Shown here: piece by piece, positions 26,861-35,754 of the stretch | Layout of the letters: every line of letters starts with the position of its first letter | How positions within the stretch are numbered: the stretch's first letter is position 1 | Assembly (NCBI RefSeq): GCF_025751435.1 | Contig: NZ_JAOWKY010000002.1 | Span: forward strand, 186,001 to 250,000 | DNA: 64,000 bases | Direction of reading: 5' to 3' | From: Albidovulum marisflavi | GTDB taxonomy: Bacteria > Pseudomonadota > Alphaproteobacteria > Rhodobacterales > Rhodobacteraceae | Translations under genes and position numbers: made by a program | The notes under the pieces: generated by a model | Told to the model about the DNA's origin: nothing | Seen by the model: only the letters and a program-made list of their open reading frames with translations | The model's database searches: none

Positions 26861-27994
26861 ATGAACAAAGCGGCATACGCACCGCCCCCCTCAAAGGCAA
26901 CCCTCGGGCCGATCGCCGAGCTTCGGAACGTTTCCAAGCGGTTTGGCGACATTCTGGCGGCCGATGGGCTGGACCTGTCGATCATGTCGGGGGAGTTCCT
27001 GTCGTTCCTCGGCCCCTCGGGCTGCGGCAAGACCACGGCGCTGCGCATCCTTGCCGGATTCGAAGCCCCCACGACGGGCGAGGTGCTGCTGGACGGCGAG
27101 ATCGTGAATGACTTGGATCCGTTCCGCCGCCCGGTCAACATGGTCTTTCAGCACTACGCCCTGTTTCCCCATCTGACCGTCGCCCAGAACATCGGCTACG
27201 GCCTGCGCCAGCGCCGCCCCCGCCCGCCGCGCGACGAGATTGAGCGCAAGGTCAAGACCGCGCTTGAAATCGTACGGCTGGAGGGGTTCGAGGACCGGCG
27301 AATCTGGGAAATGTCCGGCGGGCAGCAGCAACGGGTGGCCTTGGCGCGCGCCATCGTCAACGAACCGAAGCTCTTGCTGCTGGATGAACCGATGGCGGCG
27401 CTTGACCGGAAGCTGCGCAAGGAAATGCAGATCGAATTGCAGAACATCCAGCGCCGCCTGGGCATGACGTTCATCCTGGTTACCCACGACCAGGAAGAGG
27501 CTCTGTCGATGAGCGACCGGATCTGCATCATGCGCGACGGCCGCATCGTCCAGACCGGAACCCCGCGCGAGCTATACGACCAGCCGCGCAACCGCTACGT
27601 CGCGGGGTTCGTCGGCACGTCGAACTTCTTTGACGGCGTGGTGGAAAGCGTCGCGGCAGACCAGGCGCAGGTATCGGTCAAGGGCGGCATCGTTCTTGCC
27701 GGGCGCGCGATTTCCCCCGTCGCGGTCGGACAAGAGGTCTCTGTCAGCGTGCGCCCCGAACAGATCCGGCTTGAGCGCGCAAACGCGGCTGACCGGCCCG
27801 GATGGCCGGTCACCATCCTGAACCGCATCTTCCTGGGGGAACATACGGAATATCTCGTGAAGCACGAAAGCCTTGGCGAATTCATGGTGCTGACGCCAAG
27901 GCAGGCGGAACTGAGCGACGGACCGTTCAACGCCGGCGAGCGCCTGATGGCCCTGTGGGAGGCCGGAGGCGCGCTTGTCCTGAAACAAGACTAG
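26861..27994 (+). CDS. PotA-type spermidine/putrescine ABC transporter ATPase (system 1)
   Basis: This 377-residue ATPase has Walker A (GPSGCGKTT, residues 51-59), the signature ([14 protein letters not shown]), Walker B (LLLLDEPMAALD) and a C-terminal TOBE-like domain. The layout is that of PotA/PotG-type importers. I chose the ATG at 26861 (MNKAAYAPPP) because the domain begins shortly after; an in-frame ATG 30 bp upstream is possible. It is the first gene of a five-gene operon: ATPase, binding protein, two permeases, SDR. Confidence 0.9.
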   Translation: MNKAAYAPPPSKATLGPIAELRNVSKRFGDILAADGLDLSIMSGEFLSFLGPSGCGKTTALRILAGFEAPTTGEVLLDGEIVNDLDPFRRPVNMVFQHYALFPHLTVAQNIGYGLRQRRPRPPRDEIERKVKTALEIVRLEGFEDRRIWEMSGGQQQRVALARAIVNEPKLLLLDEPMAALDRKLRKEMQIELQNIQRRLGMTFILVTHDQEEALSMSDRICIMRDGRIVQTGTPRELYDQPRNRYVAGFVGTSNFFDGVVESVAADQAQVSVKGGIVLAGRAISPVAVGQEVSVSVRPEQIRLERANAADRPGWPVTILNRIFLGEHTEYLVKHESLGEFMVLTPRQAELSDGPFNAGERLMALWEAGGALVLKQD

Positions 27995-28023
27995 GCACCG
28001 CAAGCCAACCGACGGGGAAAGCC

Positions 28024-29184
28024 ATGACCAAGGACAATGACCACATCTCGAAGCGCAAGTTCATGGAGGAGCTCTACCGCTACAAGCGCGGATCAGTGAC
28101 ACGCCGGCATTTCCTGGGCGTGACCGGGCTTGGCACCGCAAGCGCGGTTCTGGCCGCCGCTGTGCCCGCCCTGCGCCCGCGCCGTGCATGGGCGCAAGGC
28201 GACATCGGCGACCGCGTGGTGCTTGCGACCTGGCCCAACTACCACGACCCCGCGAACTTCGAGGCGTTCACCGAAGCGACCGGCGCGGCGGTCGATGTCA
28301 ACGTGTTCGGATCGAACGAGGAAATGCTGGCCAAGCTTCAGGCCGGCGGGTCCGGCTGGGACGTGTTCGTGCCGACGAACTACACGATCACGACCTATGT
28401 CGGCGAAGGGTTGATAGATCCGCTGGATGCGGCCCGGATGGCGAACTATGACGCCAGCGCCTTCGATCCACGCTTCGCAGGCCCCGGCATCGTGGACAAC
28501 ACGCTTTACGCGGTGTCGAAGAACTGGGGCACCACGGGCTATGCCATCAACATCAGCAAGAACGACAACGTGACACCGACGTCCTGGAAGGAATTCTGGG
28601 ACATGACCATGGACAGCTTCTCGGGCCGGACCATGGTGCACGACTACCAGCTGACCACGATCGGCAACGCGCTAAAGTACTTTGGGTATTCGTTCAACTC
28701 GGTCGATCCGGCCGAGCTGGCCGACGCGGAAAAGCTGCTTCTGGACGCCAAGCCGCACCTGTTCGCGATCAATTCGGACTACCAGCCCTCGATGCGTTCG
28801 GGTGATGCGTGGATGACGATGTGCTGGACCGGTGACGGCAAGCAGATGAACCGCGACATGCCCGAGATCGTCTACGTGCTGGGCAAGGAAGGCGGCGAGC
28901 TTTGGAGCGACTTCTACGCCATCCCCAAAGGCGCGCCGCATCTTGATGCAGCCTATGCTCTGATCGACTTCCTGCTGACGCCAGAGGTCAACGCGAAAGA
29001 GGCGCTGTTCCACGGCTATCCAGTCGCGGATTCCCGCGTCAACGCGCTGCTTCCGGCCGAGGTTCTGAACGATCCCATCCTCTATCCGGCGGCGGAACTG
29101 CTGGACGCGCTTGAATTCGGCGCGGCGGCAACGCTCACCGACCCCAACCGGGCAGAGCTTCTGGCCCGCTTCAAGTCGGCCTGA
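28024..29184 (+). CDS. PotD-type ABC substrate-binding protein, Tat-exported (system 1)
   Basis: This 386-residue binding protein of the spermidine/putrescine class (VVLATWPNYHDPANFEAFTE, then SGWDVFVPTNYTITTYVGEG) has a twin-arginine signal (VTRRHFLGVTGLG). The signal is preceded by an unusually long charged leader of about 27 residues. Tat export implies folding in the cytoplasm first. The ligand could be a polyamine, betaine or related cation. It starts 29 bp after the ATPase gene with GGGGAAAG upstream. Confidence 0.9.
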   Translation: MTKDNDHISKRKFMEELYRYKRGSVTRRHFLGVTGLGTASAVLAAAVPALRPRRAWAQGDIGDRVVLATWPNYHDPANFEAFTEATGAAVDVNVFGSNEEMLAKLQAGGSGWDVFVPTNYTITTYVGEGLIDPLDAARMANYDASAFDPRFAGPGIVDNTLYAVSKNWGTTGYAINISKNDNVTPTSWKEFWDMTMDSFSGRTMVHDYQLTTIGNALKYFGYSFNSVDPAELADAEKLLLDAKPHLFAINSDYQPSMRSGDAWMTMCWTGDGKQMNRDMPEIVYVLGKEGGELWSDFYAIPKGAPHLDAAYALIDFLLTPEVNAKEALFHGYPVADSRVNALLPAEVLNDPILYPAAELLDALEFGAAATLTDPNRAELLARFKSA

Positions 29185-29201
29185 CGGAAAGGCAGGGCGG
29201 A

Positions 29202-30053
29202 ATGACGCAGCGCAGCCGGAACCTTCTTCTTCTCGCGCCCGCAGGGGCGTGGTTCCTGGTCATGCTTGTCATTCCGCTGACCGTCGTCCTGATCTTCAGT
29301 TTCGGAGAGCGGGGGGCAGCCGGCGGCTACGTCCCCGCCTTCACGCTTGATCAGTACGCGAACCTTCCGGCGCGGTGGGCGGCGTTCAAGAATACGCTAA
29401 TCCTCGCACCCGCGGGCACGCTCGCCTCACTTCTGATCGCCTATCCGCTGGCCTACTACCTGGCCGTCCGCGCGGACCCGCGCTGGAAGACGGTGCTGCT
29501 GGTGCTGGTGATCGTGCCCTTCTGGACCTCGATCCTGATCCGCAGCTACGCGTGGATCTTCCTTCTGGGCGGGCGCGGCATCCCTGCCCTTCTGGCGGCC
29601 ATCGGGATCGAGGATGTACGGCTGATCAACACCCCCTTCGCGGTCCTCATCGGGATCGTTTACGGCTACCTGCCGCTGATGGTCTTCCCGATCTTCGTGA
29701 ACCTCGACCGGCTGGACAAACGGCTGCTGGAGGCGTCCTCGGACCTTGGCGCCTCGCCCTGGCGGACCTTCCTTCAGGTCACGCTGCCGATGTCGCTGCC
29801 GGGCATCGCCACGGGCTGCCTGCTGGTCTTCATCCTGCTGATGGGTGAATTCCTGATCCCCGCGATCCTGGGGGGCGGCAAGGTCTTCTTCGTCGGCAAC
29901 GCGCTGGTCGACCTGTTCCTGCAGTCGCGGAACTGGGCCTTCGGATCGGCGGTGGCGGCGACGCTGGTGATCCTGATGCTTGTGACGGTCACGGCCTATA
30001 TGCGGCTCATCCGGCGGCTTGGCGCGCAGCGCGAAGACGTTGCATTGATGTGA
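29202..30053 (+). CDS. PotB-type ABC transporter permease (system 1)
   Basis: This 283-residue permease has about six transmembrane helices and the EAA coupling loop (LEASSDLGASPWRTFLQVTL) near residue 178. It is the PotB/PotH-type half of the channel, pairing with the following gene. The start has GGCAGGGCGG upstream. Confidence 0.92.
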   Translation: MTQRSRNLLLLAPAGAWFLVMLVIPLTVVLIFSFGERGAAGGYVPAFTLDQYANLPARWAAFKNTLILAPAGTLASLLIAYPLAYYLAVRADPRWKTVLLVLVIVPFWTSILIRSYAWIFLLGGRGIPALLAAIGIEDVRLINTPFAVLIGIVYGYLPLMVFPIFVNLDRLDKRLLEASSDLGASPWRTFLQVTLPMSLPGIATGCLLVFILLMGEFLIPAILGGGKVFFVGNALVDLFLQSRNWAFGSAVAATLVILMLVTVTAYMRLIRRLGAQREDVALM

Positions 30054-30060
30054 GGTCGGG

Positions 30061-30873
30061 ATGAGGATCTACGCCGCCTTCGTCTATATCTTCCTCTACC
30101 TCCCGATCGGGGTCATCGCGCTGTTCAGCTTCAATGCGGGGCGCCACGCGAGCCAGCTTCAGGGGTTCTCCACGCAGTGGTACGGCAAGGCGCTGAACAA
30201 CCCCTTCGTCATGGACGCGCTGCAGACAAGCCTGATCGTCGCCCTGGTGTCGGCCACCTGCGCCAGCGTCTTCGGCACGATGGCGGCTGTTGCGCTACAG
30301 GGGATCAGGGGGCCGTTGCGCACCACATTCGACCTTCTGATCTACGTCGCGGTGATGATCCCGGGAATCGTCATCGGCATCGCGACGCTGATCGGGCTGG
30401 TCACGCTGTTCGACCAGCTGAATCCCGTCTTGGCGGCGATCTGGCCAAGCGGGACGCCGCCGCAGTTTTCAATGGGCTACGGCTCTCTCATCGCCGCGCA
30501 TACGCTCTTCACAATGGCGCTGGTGATCATCATCATCCGGGCACGCCTTGCGGGCATGGACCGCGCGCTGGCCGAGGCATCGTCAGACCTCTACGCAACC
30601 CCCATGGGGACCTTCCGGCAGGTGACGCTGCCGCTGATCTTCCCCGCGATCCTTGCCGGGTTCCTGTTGAGCTTCACCTTCAGCTTTGACGATTTCATCA
30701 TCGCCTTCTTCGTCGCCGGCTCTGAAACGACGCTGCCGATCTACGTGTTCTCTTCGATCCGCAGGGGTGTGACGCCAGAGATCAACGCCATCGGCACGCT
30801 GGTCCTCGCGGCCTCGCTGATCCTTCTGGTGACTGCGCAGGTGCTTTTGCGCTCTGGCAGGAGGCGCGGATGA
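30061..30873 (+). CDS. PotC-type ABC transporter permease (system 1)
   Basis: This 270-residue permease has six predicted helices and the EAA loop LAEASSDLYATPMGTFRQVT. It is the PotC/PotI-type half. It starts 7 bp after the PotB-like stop and overlaps the SDR start by ATGA, so the SDR belongs to the same operon. Confidence 0.92.
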   Translation: MRIYAAFVYIFLYLPIGVIALFSFNAGRHASQLQGFSTQWYGKALNNPFVMDALQTSLIVALVSATCASVFGTMAAVALQGIRGPLRTTFDLLIYVAVMIPGIVIGIATLIGLVTLFDQLNPVLAAIWPSGTPPQFSMGYGSLIAAHTLFTMALVIIIIRARLAGMDRALAEASSDLYATPMGTFRQVTLPLIFPAILAGFLLSFTFSFDDFIIAFFVAGSETTLPIYVFSSIRRGVTPEINAIGTLVLAASLILLVTAQVLLRSGRRRG

Positions 30874-31661
30874 CGGGGCTTGCCGCAAGGTCCGCCGACC
30901 CGCGTCCGCTGGCCGGGCGTGTCGCCTTTGTCACCGGGGCGGGGTCCGGCATCGGGCGGGCCGGCGCCATCGCGATGGCGAAGGCGGGCGCTCATGTCTC
31001 CGTGACCGACCGCGACGCGGACCGGGCACGGGAAACCCGCGATACCATCCGCGACGCGGGCGAAAGCGCCGAGTGGTCGGTGCTGGACGTCGCGGACGAA
31101 GATGCCGTCACTGCCGCAATCAGCGCAGTCGCCAAGGCGCGCGGGCGGATCGACATCCTGCACTCCCACGCCGGGGTGCAGATCCAGGGGTCGCTGGAAG
31201 AGGTGACGACCAGCGACATGGATCTGTCCTGGGCGCTGAACGTGCGGTCGCATTTCGTGGCGGCCCGCGCGGCGGTTGCCCTGATGCGGCCGCAGGGCGG
31301 CGGAAGCATCATCGTCACGGCGTCCAATTCCGGCGTCCAGTTCGACCGGGAGATGATCGCCTATGCAACCACGAAACACGCCGCAGTCGCGATGACGCGG
31401 CAGATGGCGGCGGATTACGCGCGTTTCAACATCCGCATCAACGCGCTCTGTCCCGGATTCGTCGACACGCCCTTCAACGCGGGGTTCGAGTCCCAGATGG
31501 GGGGACGCAAGGCGCTTGAGCGCTACGTCGCCACGGCGATCCCCATGGGCCGCTGGGGCGATGTACGCGAGATTGCCGAAGCGATCGTGTTCCTTGCCTC
31601 CGATGCGTCATCCTTCATGACCGGTCACGCGCTGGTCATCGACGGCGGAGAGTCCATCTGA
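30870..31661 (+). CDS. Short-chain dehydrogenase/reductase
   Basis: This 263-residue SDR has the cofactor motif TGAGSGIG near residue 22, a HAG in place of the usual NNAG, active-site Ser in TASNSG, and the catalytic YATTK pair. It oxidises or reduces an alcohol/carbonyl with NAD(P)(H) in the cytoplasm. Translational coupling to the PotC-like gene suggests it acts on the imported compound or a product of it, such as an amino alcohol; that substrate guess is inference. Confidence 0.92.
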   Translation: MTGLAARSADPRPLAGRVAFVTGAGSGIGRAGAIAMAKAGAHVSVTDRDADRARETRDTIRDAGESAEWSVLDVADEDAVTAAISAVAKARGRIDILHSHAGVQIQGSLEEVTTSDMDLSWALNVRSHFVAARAAVALMRPQGGGSIIVTASNSGVQFDREMIAYATTKHAAVAMTRQMAADYARFNIRINALCPGFVDTPFNAGFESQMGGRKALERYVATAIPMGRWGDVREIAEAIVFLASDASSFMTGHALVIDGGESI

Positions 31662-31665
31662 GCCG

Positions 31666-31953
31666 CTACTTCAACTCTATTTCGATAAAGCTCATCGGCG
31701 CGTCGCCTGCGTTGATCACATTGTGCTCTACACCTTCGGGGCGCTTGTAGGCCTCGCCCGCCTTGACGGTGACCTCGCGGCTTGTGCCGCCAGGCTCCTC
31801 AAGCAGCATCCTGCATTCGGTGATCGCGGTGATGACGTAGTCGTGACCGTGGCGGTGCCAACCGGTTTCGGCACCGGGCGCGAACTCGAAGCGCGTCACA
31901 CAGACCGCGTCATCCTCGATCAGCTTCGTCGCCAGGGCCGGGGCGCGCGTCAT
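31666..31953 (-). CDS. Small single-domain cupin in the dmdA-acuI operon
   Basis: This 95-residue cupin has the metal-site cluster GWHRHGHDYV (H33, H35, H37) and a downstream His (H77, in VEHNVINAG). The usual motif-1 Glu is missing; Tyr39 occupies that place. Its start overlaps the acuI stop by ATGA, so it is translated with acuI. Several DMSP lyases (DddL, DddQ, DddW, DddK) are cupins, but they are larger and keep a Glu/Tyr pair that this protein lacks, so lyase activity is only a weak possibility. It could be a small dioxygenase-like or sensing protein. Confidence 0.85.
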   Translation of the reverse strand: MTRAPALATKLIEDDAVCVTRFEFAPGAETGWHRHGHDYVITAITECRMLLEEPGGTSREVTVKAGEAYKRPEGVEHNVINAGDAPMSFIEIELK

Positions 31954-32942
31954 GCGTTCACGTCCACCACGACCCGCCCCCGCACCTGCCCTTTCAGAAT
32001 ATCGCGGCCAAGCTGGGGAAGATCGGCAAGCGTCGCGGGCTGCACCATCGCCTCAAGCTTGTCCATCGGCAGGTCGCTGGCGATGCGTTCCCAGGCGCGC
32101 AGACGATTGGCGTAGGGCTGCAGGACGCTGTCGATGCCCAGAAGGTTGACGCCGCGCAGGATGAACGGCGTTATCAGCGCACCATCGATCGCGGCGCCGC
32201 CCGCCAAGCCGACCGCGGCGACGGAGCTGCCGTATTTCATCTGCTTAAGCACGCGGCCCAGCATCGCCCCCGCAACGGCGTCCACGCAGCCGGCCCAGGT
32301 CTCGCTTTCCAGGGGCCGCTTCGTGACCTCTGTCAGTTCCTCGCGCGCGACAACGCGGCTGGCCCCCAGGCCCGCAAGGTACTCCGTCGTTTCCGGCCGC
32401 CCCGTGACCGCCGCGACCTCGTGACCAAGCTTCGCGAGGATTGCCGTCGCGACCGACCCCACGCCACCCGCGGCCCCGGTCACCAGAACCGGACCGTGCC
32501 CGGTTTCAAGCCCATGATCCTCAAGTGCCATCACCGCCAGCATCGCGGTCAGGCCGGCCGTACCAACCGCCATGGCCTGCCGTGTAGACAGGCCATCGGG
32601 AAGCGGAACCAGCCAGTCGGCGCGCACCCGCGCCTTCTGCGCGTACCCGCCCCAATGCGCCTCGCCGACGCGCCAACCGGTCAACACAACCTTGTCGCCG
32701 GGCTTGTAGCGGCTGTCCGAGGACGCCTCGACCGTGCCGGCAAAGTCGATGCCCGGGATGTGGGGGTAGTTGCGAACCAGCCCGCCGCCCGGCCCGATGC
32801 ATAGCCCGTCCTTGTAGTTCACGGTGGAATATTCCACGGCGACCGTGACCTCTGCCTCGGGCAGCGCGTCGATCGCGATATCTTCGACCGCCGCCATCGG
32901 CTTTTCATCGCCCTCCTTGCGAACGACTAGCGCCTTGATCAT
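31950..32942 (-). CDS. acuI: Acrylyl-CoA reductase (NADPH), AcuI
   Basis: This 330-residue medium-chain dehydrogenase/reductase of the YhdH/AcuI branch (VEYSTVNYKDGLCIGPGGG, then VLVTGAAGGVGSVATAILAK for NADPH) matches AcuI in length and layout. AcuI reduces toxic acryloyl-CoA to propionyl-CoA and protects cells degrading DMSP. The ATG at 32942 has GGGGAGGAG upstream. It lies 57 bp downstream of dmdA on the same strand, the arrangement known in Ruegeria, and it overlaps the cupin gene. Confidence 0.93.
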   Translation of the reverse strand: MIKALVVRKEGDEKPMAAVEDIAIDALPEAEVTVAVEYSTVNYKDGLCIGPGGGLVRNYPHIPGIDFAGTVEASSDSRYKPGDKVVLTGWRVGEAHWGGYAQKARVRADWLVPLPDGLSTRQAMAVGTAGLTAMLAVMALEDHGLETGHGPVLVTGAAGGVGSVATAILAKLGHEVAAVTGRPETTEYLAGLGASRVVAREELTEVTKRPLESETWAGCVDAVAGAMLGRVLKQMKYGSSVAAVGLAGGAAIDGALITPFILRGVNLLGIDSVLQPYANRLRAWERIASDLPMDKLEAMVQPATLADLPQLGRDILKGQVRGRVVVDVNA

Positions 32943-32999
32943 CTCGGCTCCTCCCCTCGGGTCCATACAACCTTGTCCTACATACCCCAGACGGGGTGC

Positions 33000-34088
33000 T
33001 CAGATCCAGAAACCGGCCTTGACCTCGGCACGGCGCATGCCTTGTGGCGTCTCGATTTCAAGCTTCTGGCCAGCATCCCAGTGCGACCGTTCCACCATGC
33101 CGATCGAAACGTTGGTCTTGAAGTCGGGCGACCACGCGGCGGTTGTGACCTGCCCCACCCTGCGGCCGTCGGCCAGAAGCGGCCAGGGCGCGGTGATGGG
33201 CGGGATTTCCCCGAATATCTCGACCGGGCGGATCTGGCGTTCAGGTTCGGACCGCGCCATCAGCCCCGCCTTGCCGATGTAGTCGCGCGGCGAGTTGACG
33301 TACTTGCCCAGGCCGCACTCGAACGGCGTGTTTTCCCGCCGCATGTCGTTGCCGTAGCTCAGCAGTCCGCCTTCGACCCGCTCCATCGTCGAGGGGCAGC
33401 CCGCGCGCACGTTCAGATCCTCGCCGGCTTTCATCAGCGCGTTCCAGAGCGGCATCCCGTGTTCGCTGCCTTCGACATAGATCTCGAAGCCGCCCTGCTT
33501 GGAATAGCCAGAGCGCGCGACGACGAAGCTTTGCCCCTCGAACGCCAGGCGCTTGTAGCGGAAGAAGCGGATAGACCGGGCTTCCTCCCCGAAGACGCGG
33601 GCCATCAACTCGTCCGACTTCGGCCCCTGCACGGCAAGCGGGCTGACGTCGGGTTCCCAGACATGAACATCCATCCCCAGCCCGTCGGAAACGCCAAGGA
33701 CGTATTGCAGATAGTCGCTGTCCGCGAGCGAGATCCAGAAATGATCCTCGGCCAGCTTCACCAGAACGGGGTCGTTCAGCATCCCGCCTTCGCGGTCGAT
33801 CGCGGGCATGTAGTAGCACTGATCGGCCGCCATCCGGTCGAGGTCGCGCGGGCTGATCAGGTCCAGCAGCCTGCGTGCGTCCGGCCCCTGTACTGCGACC
33901 TGACGCTCACATGCGACATCCCAGACCTGCACATGGGTCTTGAGGTGGCGGTAATCCTCCTCCTGACTTGCGAAAACCGAGGGAAGGATCATCCGGTTGT
34001 AAATTGTGCAGACGCTCATCCCGGCGGCTTCGACACCTGCGGAGAACGGAGTGCGCCTGACCCGGCGCGACGGAAAAACGGTGGCCAT
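33000..34088 (-). CDS. dmdA: DMSP demethylase DmdA
   Basis: This 362-residue protein of the GcvT/aminomethyltransferase family is close to DmdA from roseobacters: N-terminus FPSRRVRRTPFSAGVEAAG, then VWDVACERQVAVQGPDA, YKRLAFEGQSFVVARSGYSK, and GLLSYGNDM. It transfers a methyl group from dimethylsulfoniopropionate to tetrahydrofolate, giving methylmercaptopropionate, in the cytoplasm. The ATG at 34088 with AGGGA upstream gives the family's normal length. Its promoter lies in the 160-bp gap shared with a divergent GntR gene that carries a strong operator. Confidence 0.95.
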   Translation of the reverse strand: MATVFPSRRVRRTPFSAGVEAAGMSVCTIYNRMILPSVFASQEEDYRHLKTHVQVWDVACERQVAVQGPDARRLLDLISPRDLDRMAADQCYYMPAIDREGGMLNDPVLVKLAEDHFWISLADSDYLQYVLGVSDGLGMDVHVWEPDVSPLAVQGPKSDELMARVFGEEARSIRFFRYKRLAFEGQSFVVARSGYSKQGGFEIYVEGSEHGMPLWNALMKAGEDLNVRAGCPSTMERVEGGLLSYGNDMRRENTPFECGLGKYVNSPRDYIGKAGLMARSEPERQIRPVEIFGEIPPITAPWPLLADGRRVGQVTTAAWSPDFKTNVSIGMVERSHWDAGQKLEIETPQGMRRAEVKAGFWI

Positions 34089-34214
34089 TCCTGATCCCTT
34101 GGCAACTGCGGAGGCCCGCGGTGGACGGTATTCTTTCCGATGCGACGGCCCCAACCCATGAAACTTGTGGACGAGGGCCACCGTCGCGCCTAAGTTCTCG
34201 CTGAACAGGTCAAA

Positions 34215-34237
34215 TGTCAAACATTTAATGTCTGACA
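34215..34237. promoter_or_regulatory. 23-bp operator between dmdA and its GntR regulator
   Basis: The nested inverted repeat reads TGTCA-A-ACATT-T-AATGT-C-TGACA: 10 of 11 base pairs are symmetric around a central T. On the minus strand its end forms TTGACA, a consensus -35 hexamer facing dmdA, and its other end lies 11 bp before the GntR start. Binding there could block both promoters. Confidence 0.7.
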
Positions 34238-34248
34238 ATTGGGGTGCC

Positions 34249-34998
34249 ATGGAAAAACTGACACTCGGCGAGGAAGGCGAACTGCCGGTCCGCATCGCTG
34301 CGGCAATCCGCGACGCGATTGTCGAGGGGCGGCTGATCTCGGATCAGCGCCTCCCATCCGAACAGGAACTGGCCGAACAGTTCGGCGTGTCACGCCCGAC
34401 GGTGCGCGAGGCGCTGAAGCGGCTGGCCGCGCAAAGCCTGATCCGAACGCAGCGTGGCGCGACGGGCGGGGCCTTTGTCAACCGCCTGTCCTACGACGAT
34501 GCCGCGAGCCAATTGATCACGACCTCTACCCTGCTCTTGTCGATGAATGCCGTGGACTTCGAAACCGCCTGCGAAGCGCGATACGCGCTTGAGCGCGCCT
34601 GCGTGCCCTTTGCGGCGGCCCGCCGCAAGGCGGATCACGTCGTGGCGATGCGGGCGGAAATCCGGCGCCAGGCACTGCCGGATCTGACCGACGAAAGCTT
34701 CTGCGCATCGGACGTCGCCTTTCACCGCGCGCTGGTCGACGCGGCGGGGAACCCGGTCTTGTCCTACCAGCTTGCGGGCGCCGTCGAAGCGATGCAGCCC
34801 CTGATGAACATGATCACGTTCACGGCACGATCCAGGGAAAGGATCGTCGCGCTGCATACCGCCATCGCCGATGCGATCGACGCGGGTGATGCGACCGCCG
34901 CGGACACCGTCCTGGCAGAGCTTGCCGCCTATACCTCCGCGCTGGCCGAGGACGTCCGCCGCGCCCGAAGTGCCCGCGCCGCCGGCATGACAGGCTAA
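34249..34998 (+). CDS. GntR-family regulator (FadR/FCD) of the dmdA-acuI operon
   Basis: This 249-residue protein has a GntR winged helix (residues 10-75, SEQELAEQFGVSRPTVREAL) and an FCD effector domain (FCASDVAFHRALVDAAGNP). It is divergent from dmdA, as in Ruegeria, and is the expected repressor, probably responding to DMSP or acrylate. I chose the ATG at 34249, preceded by GGGG; an ATG at 34228 has no ribosome site and sits inside the operator. Its stop overlaps the convergent TauE-like stop by 3 bp. Confidence 0.92.
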   Translation: MEKLTLGEEGELPVRIAAAIRDAIVEGRLISDQRLPSEQELAEQFGVSRPTVREALKRLAAQSLIRTQRGATGGAFVNRLSYDDAASQLITTSTLLLSMNAVDFETACEARYALERACVPFAAARRKADHVVAMRAEIRRQALPDLTDESFCASDVAFHRALVDAAGNPVLSYQLAGAVEAMQPLMNMITFTARSRERIVALHTAIADAIDAGDATAADTVLAELAAYTSALAEDVRRARSARAAGMTG

Positions 34999-35747
34999 TC
35001 CCAAAGCGGCAGGCCAAGGACCGCAGAGGCCGCGATGACGCCATAGGCGACCGTCCGATAGAACCGGGCGTGGGCCGGGTCAAACAGTCTCCCGCCCAGC
35101 AGGTTTCCCAGCATGTAGACCGGCGCCGACAGAACCGCGACGAAGACCGGCACGCTTTCCAACAGGCCGCTGACGCCCAGGATTCCCAGCACCAGGCAAT
35201 CGATCACCATGAAGAAAAGGATCAGGTTGGCGCGCATGACCAGGGGCGAATGCCCCGCGGCCATGTAGAAGACGATGACGGGCGGCCCCGCCATTCCGGT
35301 CAGCCCGCCCATGAATCCCCCCAGAACGCCGATGCCGGCAACCAGACGCTCGCCGATCGCGCGGCGATAGCGCCAGCCGGACGCCATCACCGCCAGGACC
35401 AGAACCACAAGCACGGAAAGGCCCCAACGGAACGGGTCCTGGGGCAGGCGCGACAGAAGCCAGACGCCGATCGGCAGCGCCACGACCGCGCCGGACAGCA
35501 GGACCGCGACCTCGCGTCGCCGCGCCGCCTGCCAGGCGCCGCGGAGGTTCGGAAGCGGACCCGCGATGTCCATCAGCGTCAGGGTGATCAGGGCCCAGAC
35601 CGGCGGAAGGACCGTCGCCGCAGCTGGCATGTAGATCAGCGCACCGCCAAATCCGGCGAAGCCGCGCACCAGTCCGCCGACCGCGGCCGCAATCAAAAGG
35701 CGCCACAGCCCTTCGGACTGCAGCGCCTCGTAGAACGCGGTGATCAT
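34995..35747 (-). CDS. TauE/SafE family sulfite exporter-like permease
   Basis: This 250-residue membrane protein has 7-8 hydrophobic helices and the TauE/SafE repeats (GLVRGFAGFGGALIYMPAA, GGFMGGLTGMAGPPVIVFY). The family exports sulfite, sulfoacetate or related anions. It lies 7 bp after secF on the same strand and converges with the GntR gene. Its closeness to dmdA hints at a sulfur role, but its strand and spacing tie it rather to the sec genes. Confidence 0.9.
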   Translation of the reverse strand: MITAFYEALQSEGLWRLLIAAAVGGLVRGFAGFGGALIYMPAAATVLPPVWALITLTLMDIAGPLPNLRGAWQAARRREVAVLLSGAVVALPIGVWLLSRLPQDPFRWGLSVLVVLVLAVMASGWRYRRAIGERLVAGIGVLGGFMGGLTGMAGPPVIVFYMAAGHSPLVMRANLILFFMVIDCLVLGILGVSGLLESVPVFVAVLSAPVYMLGNLLGGRLFDPAHARFYRTVAYGVIAASAVLGLPLWD

Positions 35748-35754
35748 GCCGGGA

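Noticed and set aside
31481-31494. tRNA-like T-loop sequence GGGGTTCGAGTCCC
   Set aside because: It lies in frame inside the SDR gene (coding for N-A-G-F-E-S-Q). No acceptor or anticodon stems surround it.
31666-31953. Calling the small cupin a DMSP lyase
   Set aside because: It is shorter than known cupin lyases and lacks their Glu/Tyr spacing, so I keep it as a cupin of unknown function.
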